Positions 11,770 to 23,757 of a stretch of DNA of 64,000 nucleotides are shown here, one piece after another. The translations under genes and the position numbers were made by a program. Numbering within the stretch: the first letter of the stretch is position 1; every line of letters starts with the position of its first letter. The stretch covers positions 319,501 through 383,500 of the forward strand of contig JAJOZX010000880.1 in the NCBI GenBank assembly GCA_023014485.1, given 5' to 3'. This stretch comes from Bathynomus jamesi (lineage: Eukaryota > Arthropoda > Malacostraca > Isopoda > Cirolanidae). The notes below the pieces were generated by a model. The model saw only the letters and a program-made list of their open reading frames with translations. It ran no database searches and was not told the origin of the DNA.

Positions 11770-12479
11770 CAGGGTGTTCAAAAGTCCCGTCACCCCCTAC
11801 AAAATGTACATATTGTAATACCAATTTTAGTTTTGTGTGATTAATTGAATTTATATGTGATTCATTGACATTTTTTTGTTCTTTTCCAGGTATTAGAGTT
11901 GTGTGAACAATGGCAGACCAGTCCACTTACACTCTGGAGGAAAGGATAGTGATGAACACATGGGCTCACGAAAGGTCACATACTGGCAAAACGATGCATG
12001 ATATCCAGAATGATTTCAACACAAGATTCAATAAGGCTGCACCAACAAGACGGTATTACGCTGGGAGAAAAAGCTGTTTGAAACCGGCTCCATCAAGGAC
12101 AGACCACGGTCAGGAAGACCAACAACGTGAGCAGAGCAATGTGAAGGTGTGATTGCATCGGTGGCTCGTTCACCGAAAAAATCACTTCGGAAACGATCAT
12201 AAGAACTTGCAGTCCCCATGTCCACAATGAGAGATCACATGACAAAAGATCTCGGCATGAAACCATACAGCCCGTCATTTGTTATGAGTTATTGATTAGT
12301 AACTTTAATTAATAACTGTATTTACTGTAATTAAAGTACCTAATTGTTGCTAGTGAATTGTTTCTTAAGTTACACATACGGTGACATACCACATATAAAT
12401 ACAATTAATCACACAAAAATAAAATTGTATTACAATATGTATATTTTGTAGGGGGTGACGGGACTTTTCGAACACCCTG
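11770..12479 (+). mobile_element. Internally deleted IS630/Tc1-mariner-like element, TA target
   Basis: TIRs of about 50 bp: left CAGGGTGTTCAAAAGTCCCG, right its near reverse complement ending CTTTTCGAACACCCTG, each beside a TA duplication (11768-11769, 12480-12481). The TIRs extend through TACAAAATGTACATATTG. Total 710 bp; the catalytic half of the transposase is gone. Confidence 0.85.
11910..12295 (+). pseudogene. N-terminal transposase remnant of the 11.77 kb element
   Basis: Begins MADQSTYTLEERIVMNTWAH at 11910, a helix-turn-helix DNA-binding region of the IS630/Tc1-mariner type. After residue about 47 the frame slips. The continuation is read in another frame: WEKKLFETGSIKDRPRSGRP, a linker with the GRP-like motif common between the two HTH units, then after a stop VIASVARSPKKSLRK and MRDHMTKDLGMKPY. 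There is no DDE domain. It is a one-frameshift, two-stop relic of the parent's DNA-binding half. Confidence 0.75.
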
Positions 12480-12490
12480 TACACTGTGTA

Positions 12491-13082
12491 CAGTAGGGCG
12501 GATAGATTTTACATTTTTTTCGATTTCCATATTCTAATAGAGACAAAAACTTGCGCATGCATGTGAAAATAGCCTCTGCAAAATCTTAGCTTAATAGGTA
12601 ATCATCTTCTGCCCCCGGCAGAGCGATGAAAATCATATTTTAGTAGTCAATAACGTATTTTTAAACCCTAGCCTAGAGTCATAAAATTTTGCGTGTGTTA
12701 TTTCATGCCTAAGCAACGATATAAATGCTATGGGAAATATATAAATGCATTATTTAAGACAAACAGCCGATCTGAAAATATGTATAATATACATATTTTC
12801 AGATCGGCTCTTTGTCTTAAATAATGCATTTATATATTTCCCATAGCATTTATATCGTTGCTTAGGCATGAAACAACACACACGCAAAATTTTATGACTC
12901 TAGGCTAGGGTTTAAAAATATGTTTTTGACTACTAAAATATGATTTTCATCGCTCTGCCGGGGGCAGAAGATGATTACCTATTAAGCTAAGATTTTGCAG
13001 AGGCTATTTTCTCATGCATGCGCAAGTTTTTGTCTCTATTAGAATATGGAAATCGAAAAAAATGTAAAATCGATCCACCCTG
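12491..13082. mobile_element. 592-bp near-perfect palindromic MITE
   Basis: The whole element folds on an axis near 12786 with a loop of about 3 nt (TGTATAATATACA). Outer ends are CAGTAGGGCGGATAGATTTT and AAAATCGATCCACCCTG beside TA duplications (12489-12490, 13083-13084). Arms of about 295 bp differ at only scattered bases (for example CATGCATGTGAAAATAG against CTATTTTCTCATGCATG). It has no coding capacity. The TA target and CAG/CTG-like ends fit a Tc1/mariner-type fold-back. Confidence 0.88.
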
Positions 13083-13084
13083 TA

Positions 13085-15360
13085 CCAGTCATCGTGACAT
13101 AGATATAGGGAGAGTTGTAGTTGTAGATGAAGTAGATGTCCTCTTTGCTTGCAGTGAACGTAGAGTTCCACTTTGAAATGACATTATGCACGTAAACTAT
13201 GTACCATAAATTATGGTACATATTATAATGATTTTAGTCACACCACAGTGATGCTATGAACGTATGAAAAAGGAAATATTAAGAGTATATATTTCTACAT
13301 GTATTCTGAACTCAATAAATGTTTGAACTTCTTTTAAGTTCAACTAAAACTAGAACTAAGTTCAACTAAAACAACATATGACGTTTGTGTCAAAATATTT
13401 CATTTTGGCAACTAAAGTCTTCCTCTAAATCCTCTTAAACTTCAAATTTGCCAAATTATAATTTGATTGGTAAATCCGCGCCTCCTCCCGTGGAGAAATC
13501 CTGAATCAGTTGGTTTCAACGCCACTTAGATTACTGTAGGCGAGTCCACGTTGCGTAGCTTAGTTTGTTCAAAAAGTTAGGAGTACAGAGCTTAGCCTGC
13601 CTAAGTCCTTATATTTTAAGTCTATTAAAAGTTAAAATCTTTAAACGATACACTGATAGAAGGCGTACGTTTAGATTTAAGTAATTTCTAGAGCAAAACA
13701 CCGATGTATCATATTTCGTGTGATAATTTTGTATCTGATTGACTCTGGTGAATTTATTTATTTATTTATTTATTTCGTAAACCGCGTTAAGCAAGAAAAA
13801 GGTGAAAAACGTAACACCATTTCGAATAAAAGAAGAATTTTAGATCGTGTTTGAATTCGTTCCAACAGGACACAAATTTATGTTCATGACAGGTTAAATA
13901 CTTTTTTATGACATGGTATAACTTTTCTTTCGACGTTTAGGCTTAGGCTAAGGCAGTCAACACGTCAGTATTTTGCTAAATATATTTTTCAATAGGCCTA
14001 GGCCTATGCATGAAAGCGTTTATGATGTTTCTTGTAATTTAAATATAGTATACATTACAAATATGATCATGCCATATTTAATTAGAAATTGCATCTTCAG
14101 TATCAAATTGTAGTCCTTATATTCTTAATTGGCTAAGTAAATTCAAGTCAATTGAACATAGCTTACAGATTAGGCTAGTTAATCTGTGATTTGAGTCACC
14201 GATGATTACGTAACATGGTGGGAGGGGGGGGGGGGAAAGATAGGAATGTCAGGGGTCCTATATTTTATGTTCGGATAGCGTCTCTTATCAAGCGTATACG
14301 GGAGGGACAGTGAAAATTGAACTTCAGGTAGCTGTAAATTTTAATTGCACGTGTAAGAAAAATTACAACACGGTGACAGTGGTGACATTTTAAGTTAAAA
14401 AGTGCGATTATTTACGTGTAGACTCGTAGTGTTGTGGACAAATTGAGTATTAACCAAAATTTCACGGTCCAACACGAAGCCGTCTCGTATTTCAGTATTT
14501 AAACCTGCCAATCCTAGGAGAAGAGTAGGCCTTAATAATAAATAATTAATCAGTCAAGATGGCCAGAAACTGACACAGTGCTCAGGACATCTAATTCCTG
14601 AATTATTATTATCAGCACCATTGGGTGTATGAGTACCAACCTCAGTGTCTTCACGTCCCCTATAGGAAAACTGTGTTACCTACTGAGATAGCCCAACTTA
14701 CTTTGACAAGAGTAAGGTGAGAGGTCTGTCGACTAAACCGCGAGTCTGTTTTTATAATGACTGTTATTATAAGTGACAAGAATATTGTAATAGGGGGTGT
14801 GGATGAAATTTGAAGTGTCCCATGTCCGGGGCCATGTGTGTGATTGGTTGGTTGGTTGGTGTTCGATTAAAATGTGGAATGTCATGATGATATACTGGCA
14901 GGCAGCCATGTTCCATTATGATTCGCTTTGAGAATTTTGAAATGAATACGTTTGGTTGTGAATCTGAACTGCAAAGTTCACTTAATAACATAACTTGGAG
15001 AATTTGGCTTTAAAGTTAGAGGTAAGCTAGTTCATTAAATCACGAGTTTAAAGTTTTTATATACATATGGTGACAAAAACATTGAATATAGTACATTAAC
15101 AGAGTTTTAACTTAAAGTATAAACTATAATTTGGAAGCAATGTCTGTAATGTTACATTTGTTTATAAGCTGGTTAATTCACGCATTGGAATTAATAAAGA
15201 ATAAGGTTTTAGTGTTCGGGTGAATTTATATTTTGTTCATGGAATAATAATTTTGTTGACAATGAACATTAATTTTCATTTTATAGTACTTGTGTTCAGG
15301 TTCCTAACTGACCTAACATGTATTGATAAATAAAAGGAACAGAAAGTATTTACTATTTAC
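13085..15360. other. Anonymous DNA, no repeat family recognised
   Basis: One of the longer stretches without a recognised element. Contains (TTTA)n at 13755-13773 and a run of G at 14221-14235. I see no convincing exon; open frames such as the one on the minus strand at 14767-14991 lack domains. A single-copy spacer or an undetected UTR are both possible. Confidence 0.4.
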
Positions 15361-15440
15361 TAATAGATCAACTGTACGCCCTTGATAATTGGTTAGGTTA
15401 AGTCGTGATAGTTTCGTTAGTTTTAACGAAAATATTCTGT
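15361..15440. mobile_element. Palindromic 'GTTAGG' MITE, partial copy
   Basis: Carries CAACTGTACGCCCTTGA, TAATTGGTTAGGTTAAGTCG, TGATAGTTTCGTTAG and AACGAAAATATTCTGTC, the left arm and centre of the family seen whole at 16440-16613. The right arm is missing. Confidence 0.7.
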
Positions 15441-15753
15441 CAAAATTGGTGGGGGGGAGATAACCTACTATGTATGTATAATTGTATATATATATATACA
15501 CACACCTAACATTGAAAATGAATCGATAGTTTCCAACGCTAAACTAAAAAAATGCCTGAAAATTCATTTAAGGTTTGGTATACTGTATTCCAGAAAGAAG
15601 TTCAAAACACGCGAGCAAGGAAAGGAATCCAAGATTAACCAGTCCTCTGTAAAGAGGTAGGTAGAGTTGTAATTAGTATGAATTACCTTTTTAATTCTTG
15701 CAGTCTTGTGAATTAAATAACGGTTACCCTTCGTTTATCGTTTTCATTTGTGG

Positions 15754-15952
15754 GATCACCTGAAGATCAGGGCTCCCAGCCTTCTTTAGTTAGCGTTATA
15801 AGGCTAACTAACGAAAATATCACGACCTAACATAACTAGTCGTCAAGGGCGTACAGTTGCCCTAACGATTGGTTAGGTTAAGGTGATATTTTCGTTAGTT
15901 AGCCTTATAAGGCTAACCAAAGAAGGCTGGGAACCCTGATCTTCAGGTGATC
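15754..15952. mobile_element. Palindromic 'GTTAGG' MITE, rearranged copy
   Basis: Arms from GATCACCTGAAGATCAGGG to the complementary CCTGATCTTCAGGTGATC fold about a centre near 15852. The arms hold GGCTAACTAACGAAAATATC and its complement. The core strings GTCAAGGGCGTACAGTTG and GATTGGTTAGGTTAAGG lie in the loop, so the module order is inside-out compared with the 16440 copy. Confidence 0.75.
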
Positions 15953-16075
15953 TCATTTGTGTAATATTTTTGTAGCATTTTAGGCTTATGTTACAATAGA
16001 TAGTTTTAATTTGGGATGTTTATAAATGTCCTGTTTTTATAAGGGACGCGAGTTGGGAGTCGAAACTGAAATGTA

Positions 16076-16262
16076 ATGATGGGGGGTTCGTTTTAACCTC
16101 CTTTGCAACATTTAAGGTCGTATGACGGGGCGAGACCTCCCGCTTTATGTGAAATTCGAACCACGGATTGCTACATAATTTGGACGCGGAGGATGGTCAC
16201 CTATCCAATTACTCCCCAGACTTTCTTCATTTCGCTGATCGACGGGAAGCTGTATTACAAAT
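16076..16262 (-). mobile_element. 5S-derived SINE, copy c
   Basis: On the minus strand the order is TTCCCGTCGATCAGCGAAAT (5S A-box area), AGTAATTGGATAGG (C-box area), GTGGTTCGAATTTCAC (B-box-like hairpin), CGTCATACGACCTTAAATG and AAGGAGGTTAAAA. The 5' end of the 5S part is missing. The overlapping plus-strand open frame at 16103-16423 is fortuitous. Confidence 0.75.
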
Positions 16263-16439
16263 CACGGTGTAATATTAACAACTCGTTTGTCCCAACTGTG
16301 GAAAAGAGTGTAAGGTATACGTATACTTTAGCGTCGGAAATTATTTCTACGTTTAATATCAACAAAAAATACGTAAGCCTCAATATAACTTTATTAAAAG
16401 TATTAAAACGATATTACAACTGATAAATGCGCCATGTTG

Positions 16440-16613
16440 ACGACGTAGCTTTCTTCTTTGCCAGGTTAGGTAAATTGTACGTCCTTGACGATTGGCTAGG
16501 TTAAGTCGTGATAGTTTCGTTAGTTTAAACGAAAATATCACTACTTAACCTAACCAGTCGTCAAGGACGTACAATTGACCTAACCGGGCAAAGAAGCTAC
16601 GTCGTCAACATGG
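16440..16613. mobile_element. Palindromic 'GTTAGG' MITE, complete copy
   Basis: Arms of about 85 bp: CCATGTTGACGACGTAGCTT at the left and AAGCTACGTCGTCAACATGG at the right, with GTACGTCCTTGACGATTGG and its complement further in. The centre is GTTTAAACGAAA. Mismatches are few. No clear TSD was found. Confidence 0.78.
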
Positions 16614-16747
16614 TACACCACGTGCCTATTTCCCAGCTGTATTCACGAATTCTTATGGAGAAATAAATATAAACCTAACTTATTTGCGCATTTGATTATA
16701 TCCATTAATGGCATTTATCAGTCGTAATATCGTTTTAATCTATACTA

Positions 16748-17564
16748 CAGGGTGTCCCAGAATTAACTATCTATTTCAATGAAATCGGACAAATTTAATA
16801 AAAACTGACATAATTTTGTGTTTATTACTAAATTATGATACAAAAACAAATAGATTTATAAATCATAAGTCAAAACTTTATTGAGAAGTTTCAACATGTG
16901 CACCGTCTGTATCTCTGCAAATTTCAAATCTATCCTCAGCGCTGCGAAACACATTTTGAAGCATTTCAGGTGTTATCTCCCGCACTGCCAACTGGATGCG
17001 TTCTTTAAGTTCAGCTAAACTATTGATCTTTTGGCGATAAACCTTTGTTTTTATGAAACCCCATGCAAAGAAATCCAGGGGTGTCAAATCCGGAGAACGC
17101 GGAGGCCAAGGTCGAGGTCCTCCACGTCCAATCCACCGATTCGGAAGGCGTCTGTTGAGGTATTCTCGAACAATTAGAGCATAATGACATGGTGCTCCAT
17201 CTTGTTGAAACACATTATCAAGAATGCCATCATCAAGAAGCTGTGGTTCGAGAAACTGCTGAAGCATATCAAGGTAGACGGTACCTGTTACAGTTGCTTC
17301 CGCAAAGAAGAATGGGCCATAAATTTTGGATTTGGTCATTCCAAGCCACACGTTAACTTTTGGAGAGTCTCTTTGCCATTCTATGACTTCAGACGGTCTT
17401 TCATTGGACCAGATAATGAAAAAATTGTGAAAATAAAATTATGAAAAAAATTTAGAAATTTATACATTTTTAACACACATTAAACATGATAAACATAAAT
17501 AAAAGTGTTTTTAAAAAATTCGTCCGATTTCATTGAAATAGATAGTTAATTCTGGGACACCCTG
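16748..17564 (-). mobile_element. Internally deleted IS630/mariner-like element, DD41D-type, TA target
   Basis: TIRs CAGGGTGTCCCAGAATTAAC and its complement, extending to about 50 bp through AATGAAATCGGACAAATTT, each next to TA (16746-16747, 17565-17566). At 817 bp it has lost the N-terminal half of the transposase. It lies within Helitron A. Confidence 0.9.
16878..17420 (-). pseudogene. C-terminal DDE transposase fragment (DD41D spacing)
   Basis: Reads from about 17410 on the minus strand as ERPSEVIEWQRDSPKVNVWL, then WLGMTKSKIYGPFFF, VFQQDGAPCHYALIVREYL and WPPRSPDLTPLDFFAWGFIK to residue 157. The second and third catalytic aspartates (QQDGAP, TPLDFF) are separated by 41 residues by my count, the spacing of the rosa/Visitor-like group of the Tc1/mariner superfamily. 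The first Asp and the HTH are deleted. The retained frame is open for over 150 codons and ends ETSQ, suggesting a fairly young deletion derivative. Confidence 0.85.
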
Positions 17565-17993
17565 TATAATAAGAGAGCTGTCCGTCCGTCTGTCCGTCCG
17601 TCTGTCCGTCCGTCTGTCCGTCACACTTTCAGAAATTGAGAAAAAAATTCAGAAATTGTAAAAAAAAATTAAGAAATTGTATTACGGGCGGCAATGTGAA
17701 GCTCAATATTTTCATGACTGTTCTTTTCTGTAGTTTAGCAATGGGGGAAGGGTTGGGGGGGGGTAATGGGGGAGGTGGTAATGGGGTGAAGGGGGAAGGG
17801 TGTGGGTAATGGAGGAGGGGGTTAGCCCCAAGTTGTATGAATGGGGGGTGAGGAGGTTTTGGGAGATACCAGATTCAGAAATGTTGACACAATGTGAAGC
17901 TCAAAATTTTCACGGCTGGGTTCTTTTTTTGTAGTTTAGCCTGTCTAACCGTCAGCGAAGCGACGGGAACTGTACTAGTACTTTTAATAATTA

Positions 17994-18549
17994 CTAGTAC
18001 AGTTCCCGCCGCTTCGCTGACGGTTAGACAGGCTAAACTACAGAAAAAGAACCCAGCCGTGAAAATTTTGAGCTTCACATTGTGTCAACATTTCTGAATC
18101 TGGTATCTCCCAAAACCTCCTCACCCCCATTCATACAACTTGGGGGCTAACCCCCTCCCCCATTACCCCCACCCTTCCCCCATTGCTAAACTCAGAGCTG
18201 GGCACTTGCGGCATATTTTGCGGTACTGCGGTACTACCGCAAACCGGCACCGCATAACGCAGTACCGCAAGGGATCGCTGAAAGTACCGTAGTACCCCTA
18301 CCGCATTCAAATTTCCGCGTACCGGTTTGGTACCGGTTTGGTAGTGCGGTAGTACCGCAGTACCGCAAAATATGCCGCAAGTGCCCAGCTCTGGCTAAAC
18401 TACAGAAAAGAACAGTCATGAAAATCTTGAGCTTCACATTGCCGCCCGTAATACAATTTCTGAATTTTTTTCTCACAATTTTTTCTCACAATTTCTGAAA
18501 GTGTGACGGACAGATGGACAGACGGACAGCTCTCTTATTATAATATAGA
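17994..18549 (-). mobile_element. Helitron B, tail-to-tail with Helitron A
   Basis: Read on the minus strand it starts TCTATATTATAATAAGAGAGC at 18549 (preceded by A) and ends with the same hairpin and GTACTAG at 17994 (followed by T). Only a 15-bp spacer (17979-17993) separates it from Helitron A, so their last approximately 170 bp form a long palindrome. It contains the hAT MITE at 18193-18393. Open frames at 17875-18097 on both strands are mirror images produced by this palindrome, not genes. Confidence 0.85.
18193..18393. mobile_element. hAT MITE with perfect 8-bp TSD inside Helitron B
   Basis: Starts CAGAGCTGGGCACTTGCGG and ends CCGCAAGTGCCCAGCTCTG; the 8-bp GCTAAACT occurs exactly on both sides (18185-18192, 18394-18401). 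The 201-bp interior is built of 'GCGGTAC/GTACCGC' strings, giving strong secondary structure. Non-coding. Confidence 0.93.
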
Positions 18550-19129
18550 TTATAATAATAATAATTTCCGACGCTAAGTATACGTATACCGAGTGTTATT
18601 ATAGAAAAGACCGAAATATTTTCTGGAGTAATAACCGATATACTAACCGTAAGAGAGTAAAAAAAGTGTAATTTTATAAGGTTAGGTTACAATCTGCTAA
18701 CCGTTTTTTGTGAAATTAAACAGCTTTCGAGATATACATTTCTTCGAAATTTTTTTTATCTCAAAACCTCCGCTCAATTGCACAAAACCGGATAGCATAT
18801 TCTGTTAAAACGCATTACATCAGGAAATTATTATCTGGTACGTAATTTCGGGTGATGTTCTGCGGAATATTTACCGGTTTTTTTTTTTTTTTCTTTGCAC
18901 TTAAATGTCTATCTATATATCTGTCTGTCTATATATTTGTCCTTTTTATTATACTCATAATTTTCAAACGTGTTTGAAAGTTTTTGTTTCTGGCAGGGAT
19001 GGCCTAGAATTCTAAATTTAATTTGGGTGGTAAAAATTTGATTGTACGTACGGACATAAATGCTTGCATATACTGTATTGTAGTTAGCCTGTCAGGTAAC
19101 AACATAATTAGTGGCTAGAGTAAATAATA
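18550..19129. other. Anonymous AT-rich DNA
   Basis: Contains a TATACCGA-type stretch, poly-T near 18880 and a (TCTA/TCTG)n patch at 18908-18936. No gene or family recognised. Confidence 0.4.
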
Positions 19130-19337
19130 TTGTAATACATGTTTTAACTATTAATAATTATTTATTTATTTATTATTAATTAATAACTAGCCGCTTATTT
19201 TTAATAAGAGCCCAGTAAAGCCTAAAGCCTAAGGGCCAAATTAAATAAAATAAATAGTCGAGCGTCAAAATTGTTCATGTCATTGTAAATTGAAAAAATG
19301 TATTTATTTTATTATTATTAATAAAGGTTATTCTATT
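19130..19337 (+). mobile_element. 3' tail of the 8.2-11.0 kb LINE family
   Basis: AAGAGCCCAGTAAAGCCTAA at 19205 followed by GGGCCAAATTAAATAAAATA and ATGTATTTATTTTATTATT matches the 3' end of the LINE at 10930-11040. Only the non-coding tail is present, so this is a strongly 5'-truncated copy. The hAT at 19346 inserted at its end. Confidence 0.7.
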
Positions 19338-19345
19338 CTGTAGAG

Positions 19346-20464
<1,119 letters not shown>

Positions 20465-20472
20465 CTGTAGAG

Positions 20473-20897
20473 TTATAACGGAGGCTCTCGTATCGTAGCC
20501 TCGAACAAATCTAAACACGTAAAGAGAAGCATTTTGAGTTATTGTCTGTTGGCAAAAACTCCATTTTCTAACAGTTCTCTTAAACAAAAGAAGCCCCCCC
20601 CATATTTTCTTCCTTGTCGAAGCCCTTTTAACCTAAAAGTAAAAACTTAAGCTTGTTTCTCGCTTCGAAAATCAATGTAGATGGCGAAACAGTCAGTGAC
20701 GTGATGAAGCAAGTTGATTTAGTCACAGTACTCGCGTATTAACTATAATTGGGTTGGAAGATTTCAAAATTGCTAAATTTGCTAACTTTATGCTAGATTT
20801 AGCTGAACTTTGCTGCAAGAGACTAAATTTACAATAGTAAATTGTGGCATATGCTTCCCAATTTACAATTTTGTTATACAAAACACACACGTATATG
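20473..20897. other. Anonymous DNA
   Basis: No gene or repeat recognised. Short runs GTTATAACG and GCTAAATTTGCTAA are not part of any array. Confidence 0.4.
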
Positions 20898-21474
20898 CAA
20901 AGGTGGGCACCTGGGCCTCAAAAAGGACCGACGGTCCCGGTCACGGTCCTTTCTGAAGGTAGGACCTAGGAACGACTCGGTCCTCGGTCCTTATATATAA
21001 TATAAGTGAAAAATTTGATTAAAATGAAATTAGACACCGGAAATCTTTAATTTTATTAACGTAAATTATAATTAATACAATACATAAATGATGAAAAAAA
21101 GTTATTAAGTTAAATGCTTGAGTTTCCCTTCAAGAAGACTAGCATTTCAAAATGGCTGTCACTGAGCCCTGACCTTTTCGGCTTGAGGACGTCCTTCCCC
21201 AAAGAGAAGAGCCTCTCCACGGCGGCACTGGATGGTGCCAGGTGTTGAAACAAGTTTGTCTCAGTCTCTTTCTGGGTCTTCTGGAGGAAACGATCCATCT
21301 TCTTTAGAACTTCAAATCACTAAACACACTAAAATCACTAAAAAAGACCGTCGGAATTGTTTAAAAATGGACCGTCGCTCCTCATTTCGGTCCTCACTGA
21401 GAAAAGGACCTACTTTCCCGCTCACGGTCCTTAAAAAGGACCGAGTTCCTGGAACTCGGTCCTGCCCACCTTTG
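20898..21474 (-). mobile_element. hAT element (deleted) with 'GGTCC' subterminal repeats
   Basis: Ends CAAAGGTGGGCACC and GGTCCTGCCCACCTTTG are inverted repeats. Long subterminal arms carry AAAAAGGACCG and CGGTCCTTTTT-type strings in both orientations. A hAT C-terminal fragment lies inside. The right flank is a (TG)n tract and the left flank ACGTATATG, so a clean TSD cannot be read. Confidence 0.75.
21110..21298 (-). pseudogene. hAT C-terminal dimerisation fragment
   Basis: Reads APSSAAVERLFSLGKDVLK, then SGLSDSHFEMLVFLKGN. This is the S-x-x-x-E-R-x-F-S signature of the hAT dimerisation domain with the conserved Glu, followed by the 'L.D..FE.LVFLK.N' helix. Only about 60 residues survive. 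Confidence 0.8.
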
Positions 21475-22204
21475 TGTGTGTGTGTATGTATGTTAAGCAA
21501 TTTTCGTCTACCTGAGGCAATTTTCGATGAAAATGTAATTTTCACCATTTTCTGACCTCTTCATTTTAAACAATTTGACTTTAAAGAAAATCGTAATTTT
21601 TCTGTAAAAAGTTGAGATAAATTGCTTCTCATATTATTCAAACTTCAAAAATGTGTTCCTCTAATTTGCACCATTTTATTAATTTAATTTGAAGCTCAGT
21701 TATACTTTTTTTTTTTTTTGTCTTTTGTTGTTTTTGTACCGACCTTTTCTGTTGCACGATTTTCTGAACAGTACCGTTTACAGTATCTTCCTTTTTGGTA
21801 CAGTAAATTTGTGAGCGAGTTTATCTTAAAACGGTAAAATATAAGGATTCTTTTTTTTTTTACAGCATTATGTTGCCACACTTTTAAATCAGTATAAGAA
21901 AGACTTTCATAGAAATTAATACTAAGCAGAGACCCAGTGTTGAGTTTAATACTTAAGTTTACAATTTGGGAAACCCCGTAAATGGGTCTTAATACTCCTG
22001 GTAACGAGAGATGGAAGGTTAGTTGGTTGGTAACTGAGAGGATTAACGAGAAGGATTAAAAGTTGAAGTACCGAATGAAATCAATTATGGGAACTGGAGA
22101 AACTGTGGTAGAAAATAGCATTGCAATTTTTTATTTGTAAAATGTTATCCGCTAAAAGTTCAAATTTCTGATACTGGAACGGTAATTTTTGAGGTCGTTT
22201 AAGT
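21475..22204. other. Anonymous DNA
   Basis: (TG)n at 21474-21485 and two poly-T runs near 21706 and 21850. No family or gene recognised. Confidence 0.4.
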
Positions 22205-22400
22205 GACGGTTTAACCTCCTTCGGAACATCTGCGGTCATATGATGGAAGAGACTTAGTTTTATATGGGATCCGGACCAGGGTTCGCTCTATAATCTGGAC
22301 AATGAGGACTGTCCTCCATCCAATTACCCCCAGACTAGTGAATGTCGCTTAACTTCGCTGATCGAAGAGAAGCGGTGTTACGACATTGACACTGATGACG
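22205..22400 (-). mobile_element. 5S-derived SINE, copy d
   Basis: On the minus strand: AACACCGCTTCTC, ATCAGCGAAGTTAAGCGACA, GTAATTGGATGG, GGACAGTCCTCATTGTCC, then a decayed B-box region and TCATATGACCGCAGATG with AAGGAGGTTAAACC. It includes most of the 5S internal promoter region. Confidence 0.8.
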
Positions 22401-23757
22401 TATTTGGGCAAAATTTAATGGATAAACTTCGAGTTGAACGTAGAAAATGGGATCTGTATTAGGGAAACTATACGCAATACATAATATATATGATATACAA
22501 TGCTCTGTGAGGACATGTATGAGAGCGAAATGGAAGCTCCGAAGAAGAAAGGCGATTCATATTAGTGGATGGAAAAACTGAAGCGATGGCATCTCGTGAC
22601 CTTATGGAATGTTGGGCACGAAATAGGAGCAGATTGGTTCGGAAGAGTTATTGAAAAGGAGATCCTAAAGTGTTATACCGCGCACCGTGTTATTCTTTTT
22701 TTCTCAATCTCCAAAATTTTGCCATTGGAAAGATAAAAATGTCGACTTTCTGATTGGCTGAAAACCGTTGCTTCATGTGTGAAAAGAATTTATTGATTAT
22801 ACTTTCTGTAGAAATTACTTTTTGGAAATTTTATTATTTTGTTTGTCCATCTGAGCGTGAACAAACGAGAACGTTGCCAAATTTCACTACAATGTTATAT
22901 AATATGCACTTGCAACGGTGTTACATTTTAAAAATCTGGCACCATTGGGATAAAAACGCCCTAATTTTTTTTATAGAAAATTGTACGCGCGCATAAATTC
23001 GCATTAAACCCACTTTTGATAAAGCCAAATGCGTATGACGCTGACGTATCACGGTCTTATTTTTGTGGCGTCATGTCACTTCTCGCCGTAATGATGTTCC
23101 TGTTAAGTTTATTTACAGTTAATGACCATACAATTACATGACGTCACGCACGACCGACTATTGGCACTATAATGGTGGTGATAAATGGAGGATGACGATG
23201 CAACTTGAGAAAATTAGTTTTAATTGTTGAAGAAAAGTAAACGGTGCTCATTTTAAGCACACTTGGCATTTCTCTCAATTTACGCTATAAGCTTATGCTC
23301 TATTCAATTATCAATGAAAGATAGAAGAGAGGTTTTGAAACACCTGTTTTCAAACTTTTGTCAACCTTCCACCGCCTTGAGCCGGACGCGGCAAGTGGCC
23401 CCCCTGAGCGCAACAAGGACACGATATCTGGAGGAAAATGGCAAAAATCGTTCAGATTTCAGACTATGTATCCGTAATCAGTTTTCATTCTTTCACCATT
23501 CGAACATTATCATCAGTACCCCGCCAAGAACACATCACTACTGAAGAAGTTATCAATGCCAATCGATCATCGATTCATTGCAAGATTTTTTGTTCTTTTT
23601 GGATTACCCGGTTGAGAACCCCCGTTTTAAAGTGTGAATTTGGTCGATAGACCAGGAGGGACGACTCGGAGGCCTTGGGGACTGTTTACCTTCTTTTTCT
23701 TTGTTTTGCGGTATTTGAAGGTTTCTCCTGAAGCAGTATCACAAATGACCTGATATA
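22401..23757. other. Anonymous DNA
   Basis: No gene or repeat recognised. A GC-richer patch at 23370-23420 and overlapping open frames at 23263-23650 lack domain signals and splice logic I could defend. Confidence 0.4.

Larger units (their letters stand above)
16739..17978 (+). mobile_element. Helitron A (non-autonomous), split by a DD41D-type transposon
   Basis: The 5' end TCTATACTA (16739-16747) follows A at 16738. After removing the insert 16748-17564 and one TA it reads TCTATACTATAATAAGAGAGC, matching the 5' ends of Helitron B and of the Helitron at 35225. The 3' end has the hairpin CCGTCAGCGAAGCGACGG, then GAACTGTACTAG, ending at 17978 and followed by T. A/T target, TC start, 3' hairpin and CTAG end are the Helitron hallmarks. 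The interior holds (GTCC)n and a G-rich GGGTAATGG minisatellite, with no Rep/helicase. Confidence 0.85.

Noticed and set aside
15313..15501. Minus-strand frame across a (TA)n tract
   Set aside because: Low-complexity start and overlap with a MITE; no domain.
17875..18097. Two 67-codon frames on opposite strands with nearly the same protein
   Set aside because: They are mirror products of the tail-to-tail Helitron palindrome; no domain and no independent support.
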